64,000 nucleotides of DNA from Novakomyces olei. Lineage: Eukaryota; Ascomycota; Novakomycetes; Novakomycetales; Novakomycetaceae. Of the stretch, positions 43,592-56,220 are shown one piece after another (the first letter of the stretch is position 1; the number at the start of each line of letters is the position of its first letter). Below the pieces are notes generated by a model. That model saw nothing but the letters and a program-made list of their open reading frames with translations, had not been told where the DNA came from and ran no database searches. The translations under genes and the position numbers were made by a program. The DNA lies in assembly GCA_016906335.1 (NCBI GenBank), contig JADEYG010000009.1:921001-985000 (forward strand). The letters run 5' to 3'.

Positions 43592-46500
43592 TCACACTTT
43601 TATCTCTCGCCAACGCTCGTTATCTGTCTGTCGAGAGCGAATATATGCTAGCGTCCGCTCAAAGTGTTTCCGAACAAAATCATGATAAACGGCTGATGAA
43701 GTATCGGCCGATGGTTCATATATTGAAGAAGACGAGAGAATGGCGCCTGCATTCGCTCCCTTTCCAGAATCAATATTTCCACCAACAAAATTGGAAGAAG
43801 GCTCCTCCAGGCTCTCTATATTTTGGCGAGTCAGATCGATCAATCCGTTGAGTGCACGGGGAACAATCGTATCAACCTGTCGTTCGTAATAATAAATGTA
43901 CCGATTAAGCACCTCAATGAAAAGCTCAATAGAAACGGCCGGATCCATACAAGCATCTGCAGTTTTCAAGGCCTTTTGCATGCACTCGAGAAGCCTTTTG
44001 CTCTCATGAACCCCTACAGTACGCTCAGCGGAAACAGAATCGTCTGGCTGCCCTGTGCGATTCTCGTCTAACTCCTCAGACTGCTGCCACCACAGATGAC
44101 TGGCAAGGTAAACCATTCGAGTCTGGTCGGGTTTTTTGAGCAATTTTGCACCGTACAGAGCAATCCGTGTAATTAGGGTATCGTAATTGTCACGTGAAAG
44201 GTTCGTACTGGAATAAAGTGCGTTCGCTATAGCGCATATAGATTGAAACTGGGCACGTGACTCGGATATTGCTTCTTCATAGACGGCCAAAGCCTGCGCA
44301 AACAGCTCGTAAGCAGCAGATTCAAGTCCACATTGATCTGCGACTTGAGCGCCAGCAACAAACAGCCGCAAAGACAATTCAGGGACGCCCACTCGATTAT
44401 ATAATCCGGTCACTGTTTGATGGACTTGTTTTAATACTGCATTTGCTGTTTGCTTCCAATCGGTTTCTTCGCTGGCCGTTTCAAAAGAAGCAAGGTAATG
44501 CTGTCGTACAAGTTGAAGCATTTTAAATACTAGGGGCGGCATAATGTATTTTGCATTGTCGTTGCTGCTATCTGCAAAGGATTTCCGAGCAATTTGGAGT
44601 AACTGTCTGTTAGAGGATATAATCAAAAGGGTTTCGAGAACATTCAAAGGAGAACATCAAAGAAGAATATAAAGAAAATGCAAAGAAAGGAACGAGGTTT
44701 TACAGCCAAAGAAGAGGAAGAAGAATATTAAAATATAGAAAAATCGAGGAACCAAAGTTCTTAGAGAGCGCAGACAATAAGGCAAATAAATGTTTCGTTT
44801 CATATGATTGTCATAAATAAGCAAAAACAGGAGGGGAAAAATATATTTAAAATGATTAAAAACAATGACGACAGATAGTAAAAAACAACTAATGAATTGA
44901 AATAAATAAATTAATAAATAAAACTACCTTAAACTGCTCTTCCACGTTATCAGCGTCGAGGTAATGAACAATTTTAGCCATCCAGGTCTGCTCATCCGTA
45001 TTATCCGGAACAGATCGAGCGACAGCACTCATGGCAGATGGAGGCTGGCCGTTTCGCTTATTATTTTTGCTGCCCTCTGTAATTACAATCCTGATAACTC
45101 GGAGAATACCTTCCGCATGATTTTTAGTAGCAATTTTCACATTGTTCCTTAGTACTGCGTGTATTACCGCCACCGCCACGGACTTCCTCGTCGCTGGAGG
45201 CTGCATCTCAAGCAAAGGCAGGTAAGAAGGAAGCCCGAGAAAAGTGAACAGAGATTTGTAAGACGAAATGGGTGCTAAAAGTAAAGAGAGAACGTTTGCT
45301 TGGACATTGGGCGCTTTTAATTCCTCTTCACCAACTGTCTCTAGCTTTTCCCGAGTAAAAGCCAATATCTGATCAACGCTAGCGAATTCATTTGGATAGC
45401 AGCTCAATGACAATTGGCACAGACTTAGAAGCAGGGCAGTAACGTCAGCCAAAGCCAGGTCGGGTCGGGCTGAGATGAGTTCGACAATCTGTGTCCAGAA
45501 TATATTGACCAAGTGGATATTTGATGGAATCGCTGAAGAAACTGCAGAGTTGTCATTCTGCCCAAGGCCTGCTTTACTTTCTCCGTCTCTTCCACTCTCT
45601 TTGGATGGATCTTGCTCAAACGTATTGCTGCCTGAAATATGAGCAGACTGCTGCAGTTTGTTTACCAGAAACTCGTTTACTGCTGCCTCCTCGTTTTGCA
45701 CTTGCTGATCCACAGATACTGGCTTCGCCTCTCGAAGTGCAAAAGAGGATAGTCTATCCATCATGCACACAATAACCTGGCGAGCATTCACGTTAGGATT
45801 AAGCTTAATTGCAGCACCAAGGTACTGGTCCAAAGTTCGCAAATGCAATTCGTCAGAAAATGCTTGTACAATAACCTCCATGAGGTATTCCTGTGCTAAA
45901 ACGTCACGGCACTGAACAATCTGCTCCAAAATAGCGGGTAAAACCTGCTCTGAATAGTACTGCAGGTCTAGGTTCTCCAGCTGACTTAAACGCACAAGAT
46001 TAGTGCCTACTAGCGTCTTTAGTTCGAGCCTCTCGCGCTCGCGTTTAGCACGTTCCCGAGAATGGCCCTGGTGCTGGTACCGAATCCATAGTTTGTTCAT
46101 TTCTACAAAATTTGTCAATATAAAGTTCACCGAGTCTCGCAGGGACCCCTGTGGCGATTCTTCTTGTGACGTGGGCAACGAATTTTTCGTTTGGCCAGAC
46201 AAGTAGTGCCGTAAAAATAGACCCCTGTTTTGTCAATACTCTTGAGGTTTATAAGGCCTTTTCCTGTACAGCAAAAGATAGCTCACCTTATCGGATGCTG
46301 AACCCCACGGGACATTTCCATCATATCAATCATTATTTCACGCACTGGTGCGTCCGGGATACTCATGTACACACTAAACCGTTAGGAAATAGAAAAGATT
46401 GATCAAAACAAAAGCGTAGCATAACCCCAAATTAAGGCACACACAAAAAACCGCAATTGAATCCAATCTCGAAAACAAATAAACGAAGCAAAATCATGCA

Positions 46501-46955
46501 GAGCTAAATTACCTGCCCACGGTAATCATCAGGTATAGTCGTGGAACAACGTTGCCTGCGTATTGTACAAGTTCATACAAGTCGGCCAAGTGATGCCGTC
46601 CGGAAACGTGGGCATCATACAAGTATACGCTCAAGTAACGCAGTGCATCAAAGGCAGCCATGTCTGCAATTCCCGTTAGCTAAAGTCCTTTATCCATCGT
46701 CGTAAACATACAAAGTTCATAGTAATGCTTCGGTCCGAGAGCAGAAGACCGCAGTTCAGCGAGAAGAGTGCTACAGTTCTTGAGCCCATCCATAAGCTTT
46801 TCCTGGTCCAGTGCACGTTTTAAACTGGCAAACTGAGTGTGCACAATCTGTAAAGCATCTGCCAGTTCTTTGGCCTGTTGCTGTTCGTCAGCGATCGAAC
46901 TGGAAGCGGCTGCCACTGAGCCATTGCCGCTCGCAGTCTCGCTGGCCGTGGCCAT
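43592..46955 (-). CDS. vps35: Vps35, retromer cargo-recognition subunit
   Basis: Alpha-solenoid core of retromer, which recycles receptors from endosomes. Exons by phase: 46955-46712, 46663-46513, 46373-46287, 46224-44928 and 44602-43592 (929 residues). The start is ATG at 46955; a TTG just upstream is also open. N-terminal blocks: [38 protein letters not shown] and [26 protein letters not shown]; then [43 protein letters not shown] and [16 protein letters not shown]. The C-terminal half has [32 protein letters not shown] and [17 protein letters not shown]. The PRLYLM motif binds Vps26. Two Ser/Asn-rich inserts are visible. Very secure. Confidence 0.97.
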
Positions 46956-47424
46956 CAATGTCCGCTGATTTCAAATATATAATAAGCACCGATCCAGCCG
47001 ATGCTCTCTTGAACCCGTGCCGACCCCACGCGAATTGAGCTCCCGTTGGCAGTCGATACTATGTTGTGCGTGCGTATTACTACAGTAGTAAGTACAATAA
47101 ATGTATTGTGTTTTATATACCCCACAAGGTGCACCTCCATCTCCGTATATTACTTACTGTTGTTATATATTGGATCCAATACGAATAAAATATATGTTTT
47201 GGCTCTTATTTTTCCATGTACTAGTTTTATTCAAATAAATACTGTATTCAGCAGTACTATACTATACTTTATTATACTATACTTTATTATACTATGCTTT
47301 AATATACTATACTTGACTCTACTTTATTATACTATACTACCCAATTTCATTATTTTATTCTGTCATTCTTTTGGAGCCGCCATTTTACTTGTCGACACGC
47401 CTTCGAACCGATTGCCGGCCGACA
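46956..47424. promoter_or_regulatory. Divergent promoter with ACTATACTTTATT-type repeats
   Basis: Region between the vps35 start (minus) and the type II membrane protein start (plus). From about 47256 to 47340 it holds six to seven imperfect copies of a 12-14 bp unit of the form TACTATACTTTAT. No gene is seen in it. Confidence 0.55.
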
Positions 47425-48909
47425 ATGTCGATGGCGCGTTTAAGGGACACGGTCGCGCGTTTATGGACGAGTGGTCCGCGTTTTACGCGAGTGAAAACCA
47501 GTGATGGAGCAGAAGATGAGGAAGGCAAAGCCAGTCATTTCTCGACAATTCCGGTGGAAGATAAAGCGCGTGTTTCTCGACCCAAGCGTCATTTACTAAT
47601 AGCCGTCTTGGCATTGCTGCTCTTGGCCGCGTGCAGTGCCCTGCTTTTCCAAAAGAGGCCGCGCACACCGTACTCGATCTCACAGAGACCAGCAAATTTT
47701 GGTTACTTTGGCCGGAGCGTCCCTTTGACCCTCTCTGCGTCTCATATAGTCGATCTTTCCCGGCCGCTGGAGGATCAAGATGGCGGTACGGAGCGCGGCC
47801 ATTCTCTGTCCATTGTCATTAGCGGAGGACGGGCGGGTACTATAAACTTTCTCCCCCCTGACCAAACCGTGCTGCACCCGCCTCGTCGATTCTCAGGCGA
47901 GGAGGAATCCTCAAAGGACGGCAAAGCAGACTCTTCTGACGAGCACAATCCAGAGTCTGATCCGGACTATACGAATTACGATTATCGCCGATTTTGGAAG
48001 CGTGAGAACACTAGGGAAATTGCCTCCATATCCGCCCATATTGGGGGGCGTAGAGACCTGCTGTCACGTGCTCATACCACGTACGGCGAGGGCACGTGGG
48101 AATTGGTGTTGCCCCAGCAACAGCCAGCCCTGTTGAACGGAAGTGCCGCTGATGTTTTCCCCGGTGAGGAGGAGGATTGTTTACAGTACGCTATGGACGT
48201 ACGACTGCCCTACACTTTACGCGAACTCGCAGTCGTGTCCGATGGACCTGTCCACATCGCTCTGGACGAGTACGTGGTTGCCGCTGCTTCTCAGAGAGAC
48301 GCAGCCCTGAAAAGGCTGAGTATTGTCAATAAGCATTTCAAACGGAGTGCAGAGGCGAAGCGAGCTGCTAATCATGTCGAGAGCAGTATTATATTGCTGC
48401 CAGAACTTGCAAATTTACAGGCAGCAACACAAAGCATCGGCAGTAGTCTTTCACTCAAAAGCTTAAATATGGATTTGCAAAACAGCAATTGCATAGTGAA
48501 TGGAAGCGTTGTCGTCACTGACTTTGTGGATTTGCATTCTAATGCGTCGGCGATAGACTTACGTCTGGTTCTGCGATCAAATGAGCAAGATGGCGCGGTT
48601 CGCGTTGCAGCGGATTGCCATTCAGGCCAGACCAACATTGATATTATAAGGCCGAGGCGGCAATCTTGGGTGCCATTGAACGCTACAATAGTAGATGCGG
48701 GAAATGCGGGGTCAATTGCTCTGCAACTCTATGGCGGGCTGTTGGGAACGTACACTGTAGAAGGTCCAAATGCCGCACTAGGGCCGGGACTGGGTGCGGA
48801 GGAGGGCAATATACTTCGAGGGGAGGCCACTGTCGGGCCTGCGCAAGTCGAGGCGAGTGACGTAATCGAGATTAAGAGCAGTACAGCGAGGTTGGATGTA
48901 GAGGAATAG
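47425..48909 (+). CDS. Unrecognised type II membrane protein with large luminal domain
   Basis: 494 residues from ATG at 47425 (the frame opens upstream at a TTG). About 65 basic, Arg-rich cytosolic residues (MARLRDTVARLWTSG, then SRPKRHLLIAV) precede one membrane anchor (LLIAVLALLLLAACSALLF). The remainder should face the lumen or outside. It holds three or four N-glycosylation sequons (NGS, NAS, NAT), a Tyr-rich stretch (DYTNYDYRRFWKRE) and beta-rich segments (LSIVISGGRAGTINF; SIALQLYGGLLGTYTVEGPN; VIEIKSSTARLDVEE) reminiscent of fungal extracellular beta-sandwich or DUF repeats. I recognise no catalytic motif. It may act at the plasma membrane or in the secretory pathway (inference). Confidence 0.78.
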   Translation: MSMARLRDTVARLWTSGPRFTRVKTSDGAEDEEGKASHFSTIPVEDKARVSRPKRHLLIAVLALLLLAACSALLFQKRPRTPYSISQRPANFGYFGRSVPLTLSASHIVDLSRPLEDQDGGTERGHSLSIVISGGRAGTINFLPPDQTVLHPPRRFSGEEESSKDGKADSSDEHNPESDPDYTNYDYRRFWKRENTREIASISAHIGGRRDLLSRAHTTYGEGTWELVLPQQQPALLNGSAADVFPGEEEDCLQYAMDVRLPYTLRELAVVSDGPVHIALDEYVVAAASQRDAALKRLSIVNKHFKRSAEAKRAANHVESSIILLPELANLQAATQSIGSSLSLKSLNMDLQNSNCIVNGSVVVTDFVDLHSNASAIDLRLVLRSNEQDGAVRVAADCHSGQTNIDIIRPRRQSWVPLNATIVDAGNAGSIALQLYGGLLGTYTVEGPNAALGPGLGAEEGNILRGEATVGPAQVEASDVIEIKSSTARLDVEE

Positions 48910-51350
48910 ACGATTTGTAGCGGGGTGAACAGTTTGTCGGTTGTCGCGTACACAAGATTTTTTTCTAGAATAGTAATAGTTATATTTTATATATGTTTAT
49001 TTTTGGTCAGCATTTGCATAATTGGCTTGTAGGAAAATGCAGGATAATGCATAGTAGCAACCGTCAAAATATTAAGCAGGCATCTGTCAAAATTACCAGT
49101 TTATGGGCAATAAAGGTTGGTTTAATCTAATACGGACAATATAGCAACGCCAGGTGAACAGCTAGACCTATCTCGACGATTGTCAACAAGTAATAGTGTA
49201 ATCTCTTGACGATTGACCCTGACCCTGTCGAGCCTGCCTGTCGAGCCTGCCTGTCGAGCCCGTTTCCGTTTCCCTGGGCTGCATTTTCGGTGAATTTATT
49301 ATTCTGTTTACAACGCATCCTTGGTCGCGATGCATTCTACAGGAAACTGGCCTGTGACCTTTTTAGTTACACAAACAGCCGGAAGCCGAATCTGTACACT
49401 CATATACGCTGATCGCACTGATCTGATAAGCGCGACAAATTTCCAGATTCGCGTGTGAGCATCGCACAGGAGGTCAAACTCTGAGGTTATCGCAGTGAAA
49501 GCTTATCGTGCCCCCACAAACTATAATCGTATTTGATTTGATAATCAGGTATTCCTTATATTAAGTCGTATATTTCAAATGTGTTTGTTTATAGAGATTA
49601 TCATGTAGTGCAAACCTCTATGTTTATTACGTAACATGTACATCTACCGGTATTGCTGCTATTGCTTGTTCAATCAGACCTGAGTGCAATGGCACAGGCA
49701 TTTTGGTGGACAACTATTTGTGTTTCGAAAGCAATTTAATATGCACAGTCCTGTCAATGTACGCTTTAAATAAATGCTCGCTATGTAATGTACTACCGCT
49801 TTTCCGTGGTTGGACAAGAGGAAGGAGGAAGAAAAGTAAACATTCTATAGACAAATAAACAAACGGATATAAGACGCACAGGCACGTTCTTGACACATTC
49901 ATTCCAACGGTGACATAAGCTGCAAATAGACCAAGGAGAATGTTTATGGCACACGACCCGTTCCAGCCATGCATGGAGCATACTGATTTCGGCGTCCCTC
50001 TTACATCAACATAATCGCAGCGCCTTAAACACCACTCTTATTGCCGTTCATATATCTCGCTTCTTACGTCACAAGTAAGCATCAATTCCACGTCATAAAG
50101 TGAACTGTGACGTCTCCCTGCATTATGCCCCGTTCAGGAAGTAACGAAAATAGCCCATTTGCCAAGCGTTGTGCTGTCAAAATCATAGCCAGGGTTTTCC
50201 AGGTGAAAAACTGTTGCCACGGATGTGGCGGTGGCAATAGTCGCGTGGCAGAGTTGGCCAAGAATGAATGTAGTGACATTTTCAAGCGTTATGCCTATGA
50301 TTTAGTATTTGTACCCGCAATGTCTCCGGATTCATAAGCCTTAATAATTACTATTGCCACCCCCAATTATTGACGTGTGTTTACAGTTTGTAAGCACATG
50401 CCCCTGTTTACTGCAACGCATTTTGGCATTCATTCCACAACCAGCTGGCTGTACGCGCGTCAGTTTAAGCGCTGACAAGTACACAAAAGGCATTTTGCCC
50501 AATATTATATAGCAGACTTGGAAAGTCCCTAATTATCGCGATCTTGCTTGGTTTTCAAGCCAGAGTACATTTAAACACGAAGTCATCTGAGTAGTGGTAA
50601 TAAATTAATATACGTATAAACATCGATAAACAACCATTATAGCAGAACCAAAAATTATGCATGGACAACGTATCGGTAATAAGCTAAAAAACGAATTCAA
50701 TCCCTATGTGCTTCCTTAATTACTTCATGTCTTCCGCATTCGTTAGCCCTCGGTTCTAACTCGCGCGCAGCCCTACCCTGATTATTTTGTGCTTGCGGCG
50801 ACCAGAGTCCCTAGCGACAGGAAAGCTTTCCTATTGGCCAGCATGAGGGTGCAAAAAAACTATTCTAGTTCTCAAGTGTGCGCTTAACGAGAACGGTCTA
50901 GCCTACAGTAAAGTAATCTTTCCTTGGACGCGAGCCCTCGTAGTGTAAATTACTCCGGAACCTTAAAGAGGCCGCTGCGTTACTTACGCGCCGGCCACCG
51001 GTTCGTAAACCTCGCCAGTGAGATAGGGGCAAGAGCTAATGTATCCAAAGTCGCCACTATTGACAGGTGAACAACGCGCCAAGGGAGCTAATATCCGGTG
51101 GCCATTACAAAAGTTGTAAACACCAACCGATGCTTTAATGTATCATTTTGCACAAGTATTCACATACGCATCCACAAGTATACGCGCATGCAACGCTCGG
51201 CTCAGTTAGATGTAATAAATACATAATGTTTTATCGATAGGACAATAAATATAATCGTGTAAGAATTCAAATATAATAATAATTATGTACATACAAGCCT
51301 GATTATATATATACACACTCCCTCCCGCCCTCTCATCCATCCAAATACTC
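48910..51350. other. Long 2.4-kb gene-poor spacer upstream of sfp1
   Basis: The longest spacer in the window. It contains a 13-bp tandem repeat (CCTGTCGAGCCTG, three units, about 49224-49262), one iron-GATA type site ATCTGATAA at 49421-49429, and scattered short open frames (for example 50107-50337 plus) that do not look like proteins. It probably serves as the promoter and leader of sfp1; a non-coding RNA gene cannot be excluded. Confidence 0.5.
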
Positions 51351-52925
51351 ATGCCGTCCTTTGCTTTAGCTATTGAAACACCGCCGCTGCACGCGCGCAA
51401 AGAGTCAAACGCAGGCTTTGGCTCTTCGTGGTCAAACTCATTTTCTGCTCAGCAAAACTGGCTTCGCGATTTGGCGAGTGCCAACGACCGGTACTTTCAC
51501 ATCCATTGTTTTTATTTATATTTTGGGTCCTCGATTATAATGCATTTCCTTTGACGCATACATCCCCTGGCAAACCCGCCTTTCGTCACTCCCGTTCTCT
51601 GGAGACACGCTTTGCCCTACCTTTACCCTCTTCCACGTCATTTGTCCTCTTTTATTCTCTCATATTGTTTCCTGTGCCGTCCGGCCGTTTATACTGGCTC
51701 ATGAATATACTATTTTGGAACTTTGTAATCGTCTATCTTCTTCTCCATACACATATCATACGGTCGCTATTTAAGCTAAATGCTAATCTCTAGGAACTAT
51801 GACTGTGCTGTTGATGATTACGTACCCACTCATCCTCAAGTAGAATCTACTTTTTGTCGTGATTTTACTTGCTGTAATAGAACCCTACGAGATTTGCATG
51901 ATCTTTTGTCACACTATGAAGAGTGCCATGTCTCTGTTGATATTGGCGATGAACTGGTAAATGCTGCAATGAACGGCAACAGCTCAGCTACTGCTGCAGC
52001 TGCCGCTGCTGCGGCAGCAGCAGCCTCTGAGCAAAATGTTATGAGGCCTGACATTCAGTCAATAAAGCGTCGGGAGCGTGCCCGGATGATGGCCTCTGTA
52101 ATGGAAGTCGAAGACGATGATGTTGCCAGTATACACAGCAACAGCAGCGGCGATAGCCGTCGAGTCCGCCGGTTTTCTCCGGCGACGGCAGTTACCGCGG
52201 CTGAGTCGGAGACTTCGCCCTCTGCGGCAACCCGAGACGTTTTCCCTTTCTCAAGGCCGTCTTCTCCCGAGACTTCCGGTCCGCCGACTCCGACCATTTT
52301 TTCTGGTAGCGAGTTCGATTCTGGAGCAGATTACCATGCTACCGCCAATCAGACTTTAAACGCGAACGCGCACAATGCTCCGCCCATGATGCAAGGCCCG
52401 CCTACCTCAGCTGAGGACTGGATATTTGCACATGACACTCCACCGGCAGCTCCAGCTTTCCGTGAAAAGTCTCAGTTGCTCAATAACGCCTATGGTCCGT
52501 TGACTATTGACTCTCCTGGAAGCAACCTTGTAGTGGTGGACAAGCCTTTTAAATGCCCTGCACCAGGATGTGACAAGGCTTACAAGAACCAGAACGGTCT
52601 TAAGTACCACAGACTTCACGGCCACTGTACCGGATACACAGGAGGATACGACGCTATCAAAGATGAGGAAATGGAGGATGCTGATGAGTCTTCTGCAAGC
52701 ACGAATAATACTACTACTGCCGCTGAAAGTCCCATGTACGCGCCAGCTCAAGGCCAACTGTACAATCCCGTCATTGAGAACAAGCCTTATCGGTGCGAGC
52801 TGTGCAATAAACGTTACAAGAATCTTAATGGATTGAAATATCACCGCGCTCATTCGCATTTACAGATCAGCATGGACCAGGCTCAACGTGAAGTTGAGCT
52901 TCAGTCGTGGTGGTTCAACAATTAG
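51351..52925 (+). CDS. sfp1: Sfp1-type C2H2 zinc-finger transcription factor
   Basis: Regulator of ribosomal protein and ribosome-biogenesis genes in yeasts under TOR control. Two exons (51351-51490 and 51794-52925; intron 303 nt), 423 residues. The N-terminus has NAGFGSSWSNSFSAQQNWLR, the short conserved motif of Sfp1. One atypical C2H2 finger (CNRTLRDLHDLLSHYEECH) is followed by poly-Ala, an acidic/Ser region and then the signature split pair KPFKCPAPGCDKAYKNQNGL and KPYRCELCNKRYKNLNGL, separated by about 60 acidic, Ser/Thr-rich residues. Both fingers share the YKNxNGLKYHR core. Exons join through Arg (CG|G) in exact phase. Secure to family. Confidence 0.94.
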
Positions 52926-53791
52926 ACAGCCAAAAATATTTTTGTGTTGAACCTCTGCTTAGTTACAATAGTCCCAATGTCCAACGATCATTTGTCTTGG
53001 CCATTACTGTTGGAAATGATACGCTACATCGGAGTTGGATGTTTCGGGTTTCAGCCTGTACTGTATCACCATTATTCATCACTTTTATGACATCACCTTG
53101 TGTTTTTTGCATGGGTGAATCATGTATTCTTTATGTTTCTCGCTATCAATTTTTTATTTATTTCCCTATTTCAAAATGTTGTCTTTTCATATTTCATTAT
53201 TCGACTTGGTTTATGCTTGGGATTGGGAGCGGTTTGGTTTTAAAATACAAACAAATTCAAGGAATACACGAACCAGGTTGGGCATACTTCAACTTGGTAT
53301 CTATTAATGTTGAAAACAAAAATTAATTGGCACAGACGAGGATTAGTCTTGTTGCCGTAAGCTAAAAGATCAAATTTGATTGGGCGCTTTCTTTTTCACA
53401 CGGAAAGCAGGTTATGGATGTTGTATAGTTTCGAATTTCTCTCCTTTATTGGAGAGGACTAAAAAGTGCTTTTTGTTTTGTCGAGCTAGTTGTTTTCGCG
53501 TCGGGCTGCCGTCAGTATAGCAATTAAAGATATGTTGATGATAAAGCCCCTTTTGGCTATTGATAGTATAAGCTTTGACGTTGATTCTTTTGTAATGTTG
53601 GGTAGCGAATAGGTTTATCTCAAATGCACGACTGATCGGTCGTCTGCCATTCGGCAATTTCGCAATTCATATATTTATCGAGTATGACGTGTAAATAAAT
53701 GAATAAATTAAATTTGTATAAATAAAATAAATATCATTTAAAAATGTATATATTTAACAAAAAGTATATATATGTATAAACATTATTTAAA
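52926..53791. other. 3' spacer, no gene seen
   Basis: Convergent 3' region of sfp1 and the next gene. An open minus-strand stretch at 53412-53657 has no ATG and no family resemblance. Confidence 0.55.
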
Positions 53792-55248
53792 CTAATAATT
53801 CTCTATTAAAATGCCAATCTCATTAGTCTCTGCAACTTCCACCACTAATGTGGCAATTAAAACGTCCAAAAGACCCGTTCCCACAGACTTATACAGGGTA
53901 ATGTCACCACTTCCTCCCCGCATTTCCCTGACTCCGCCTTCAGAATCACAGTAGTCGCCCAGAGCTGGGCATTCTCCCACATTTATTTCGGTCCCTGGCT
54001 GAAGCAGATCCCCCGCCTCTGCAGTACAGCCTTCTATATTATCACAAATAACACGGCCTTTTGCTCTTCGCACAGTGGCCGCATCAACTTCCCGCATATG
54101 CGTGCGAAAACTGCCAATCAGACACAAGTGTGTGCCTGGACTGAGCATATCAGCCGTTATCAAGGGCTCCGTGCTCGAGGTCGCGCACACTATACACTGA
54201 GCGGCCCTCACTGCCTCGCTCACCGCTGACAAATCATCGAGCAGTATTTCCCGCACCTCAAGGGTTGAGCCCCCACTTTTGCCCCCACTATTTTTAGTTT
54301 CTATATCGATTTTACGCAGAACGTCGCCCAACTGGCTCATTCGTTCTCGCGATCTGTTGACAAGCGTAACACGCCGCAATCCGTAGCCTGCTGCCGCAAA
54401 CAGACGTACATGCCACTCTATTTGTGCACCTGCTCCAAAGGCGACCAGATGCTCTATTGAGGACACGCCGGCAGCTTGGGCCGATAGAACGGAGGCAGCA
54501 GCCGTCCGGACAGCCGTTAAAACCCCGGCATTAACGACGGCCTTGACACGACCCGTGGCTGTATCGAATACGGTAGTTGTTGCTGGAAGCCCGCCTGACG
54601 CAGTTTAGCGGGTTATGATTCACGGTGGAACAGCAGACTCATACTCGCCTGTATACAAGGGCAATAAACAAAAGAAGCAACCCCATAAGTAAAACGGCAG
54701 CAGATAAAGGCGGATAAAAAGAACGGACGGGGTCAGAGGATCCAGACTAGGATGAAGGTAAAAGTAAAAGCGTGGAAAAGCCCAAAAGCTGAATTTCATT
54801 GAAATTTAAAGTATTTGAATACTTGCCACAGCGAACCAATAGCAATGGTAACGGGTGTGGTAGAATGGCCATTGTAAACAAACGAGTATGAAACAAATGG
54901 CAATAAAGGCCGACAATGGCAAATGGCAGACACAGAAGGGCACAAGGGTTTGTTGAATATCGAAATGTAATAGCATAGAATCATAATCAATTGATAAAAG
55001 TCCAACTTACTCTTCCCACGAAAAGGAATGCTGACTGTCTTTACGGCGAATGCGTCGGCAACACGCGCCGACATAACGAGGACAGTATGATTATCCGTAC
55101 GTGGAGCAGCACGGAGAGGCGCGTCTACCGCAACAGTTTCGGCCCGAACGGAGTAGAAGAGTAAGGCTGTCTCATGCAAAAGTTTTGGTGGCGATAACGT
55201 TTCAAGGCAGACTTGCACATCTGCCTCGCGCAGGACTCGGAGAGACAT
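53792..55248 (-). CDS. Ornithine cyclodeaminase / mu-crystallin family protein
   Basis: NAD(P)-dependent Rossmann protein family that includes ornithine cyclodeaminase, alanine dehydrogenase (archaeal type) and ketimine reductase mu-crystallin. Exons 55248-55011 and 54594-53792 (intron 416 nt, long for this genome), 346 residues. Blocks in order: MSLRVLREADVQVCLETL; IPFRGKSGLPATTTVFDTATG; NAGVLTAVRTAAASVLSAQAA, the conserved LT.RTaA.Sa pattern; the nucleotide motif VAFGAGAQIEWHVRLF; TLVNRSRERM; IVCATSSTEPLI; LCLIGSFRTHMREVD; and DITLYKSVGTGLLDV. The N-terminal Lys/Arg substrate residues appear kept (KTVSIP). Reaction not decidable from sequence. A short hydrophobic stretch after the first exon is intron. 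Confidence 0.88.
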
Positions 55249-55594
55249 GGCAACGCTAGTTAATTGCACTGCACACTAGCTTGTCTCGGACCCGGCGCGT
55301 AATCCTACGTATATTATACTACGGCGATCATCTATATAATATGATTCTTATTCTTACACGCAAATTCTATATGTTTACTAGCGCTATCGTTGACCGCACG
55401 CAATTATCGCCTTATTTTGATAGCGCGGTCAGTTACTTGTCTGATTGGCAGGAGCGAGCCTGCAAGACTGCTTTGACAGATTCTTGTAGTGGGAAAAAGA
55501 ATTTACCTATCCTTTCTGCTCTAATGTTTTCTCATTCACTGGAACGACGAATTTTTAGAGCTGTAATACTAAATGTCAAAAACAAAAAAGATAC

Positions 55595-55675
55595 TGCTGA
55601 GGACGAGATTCGAACTCGCGCGGTTTCCCATACACACCTGAAGCGCACGCCTTAGACCAACTCGGCCACCTCAGC
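55595..55675 (-). tRNA. tRNA-Leu (anticodon CAG)
   Basis: 81-nt class II cloverleaf. Acceptor stem GCTGAGG/CCTCAGC is perfect, with discriminator A. D arm GCCGAGTTGGTCTAAGGC is of Leu type. Anticodon loop TTCAGGT gives CAG. Variable arm and T arm (GAGTTCGAATCTC core) are intact. No intron. Confidence 0.93.
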
Positions 55676-56149
55676 ATAAGATTTAATTCGACCATTAGGC
55701 CAAAGTAAGTTAACAAACGCGATATTTGAGAAATATAAAGTCTACATTATATTCTTATTCTTTCTTGTGTTAGTCAAGAAGGCCACCAAGGCCGATTTAG
55801 ACATATAAAGTATGCATTCTGTCGCGGCCATTTTTTTTGACTATTACAGTTGTGATATTTTAGTCGAACAAAGCCTAATTGAAACTTGGCCAGAGTGCAT
55901 TTCACAATAATCTGTCCGAGCTAACAAATCGTCCCTCGTTCTTATGCTGCTTGTAGAGGGCATATCAATGCTCAAATATATTAGTCGGGTCTTATATTGA
56001 AAGGATTAAACCTAAAGTGGGTAATAAATTAGGGTTAGACTTCGGTTTCCATGAACAAAGGTTTTATCGCAATAAAATATATATTACAGTATATATATTT
56101 TAATTTGGGAAATTGTTATCATTAATGACCTAAATGGTCGGTTCAAACA

Positions 56150-56220
56150 TTCTCGATGGTGTAGCGGTAACACCGGCGCCTGTCACGCGCCAACCCCGGG
56201 TTCGACTCCCGGTCGGGAAG
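56150..56220 (+). tRNA. tRNA-Asp (anticodon GTC)
   Basis: 71-nt cloverleaf. Acceptor stem TTCTCGA/TCGGGAA pairs with one G-T, discriminator G. The anticodon loop CTGTCAC gives GTC, and the T arm GGGTTCGACTCCC is canonical. A telomere-like TTAGGGTTAG lies at 56029-56038, 112 bp upstream. Confidence 0.96.

Noticed and set aside
53412-53657. 81-codon minus-strand frame in the sfp1 3' spacer
   Set aside because: No ATG, no recognisable motif and no transposon-like context.
55595-55675. tRNA-Ser(CAG) of the CTG clade
   Set aside because: The D arm and variable arm are of Leu type, so ordinary Leu decoding is expected.
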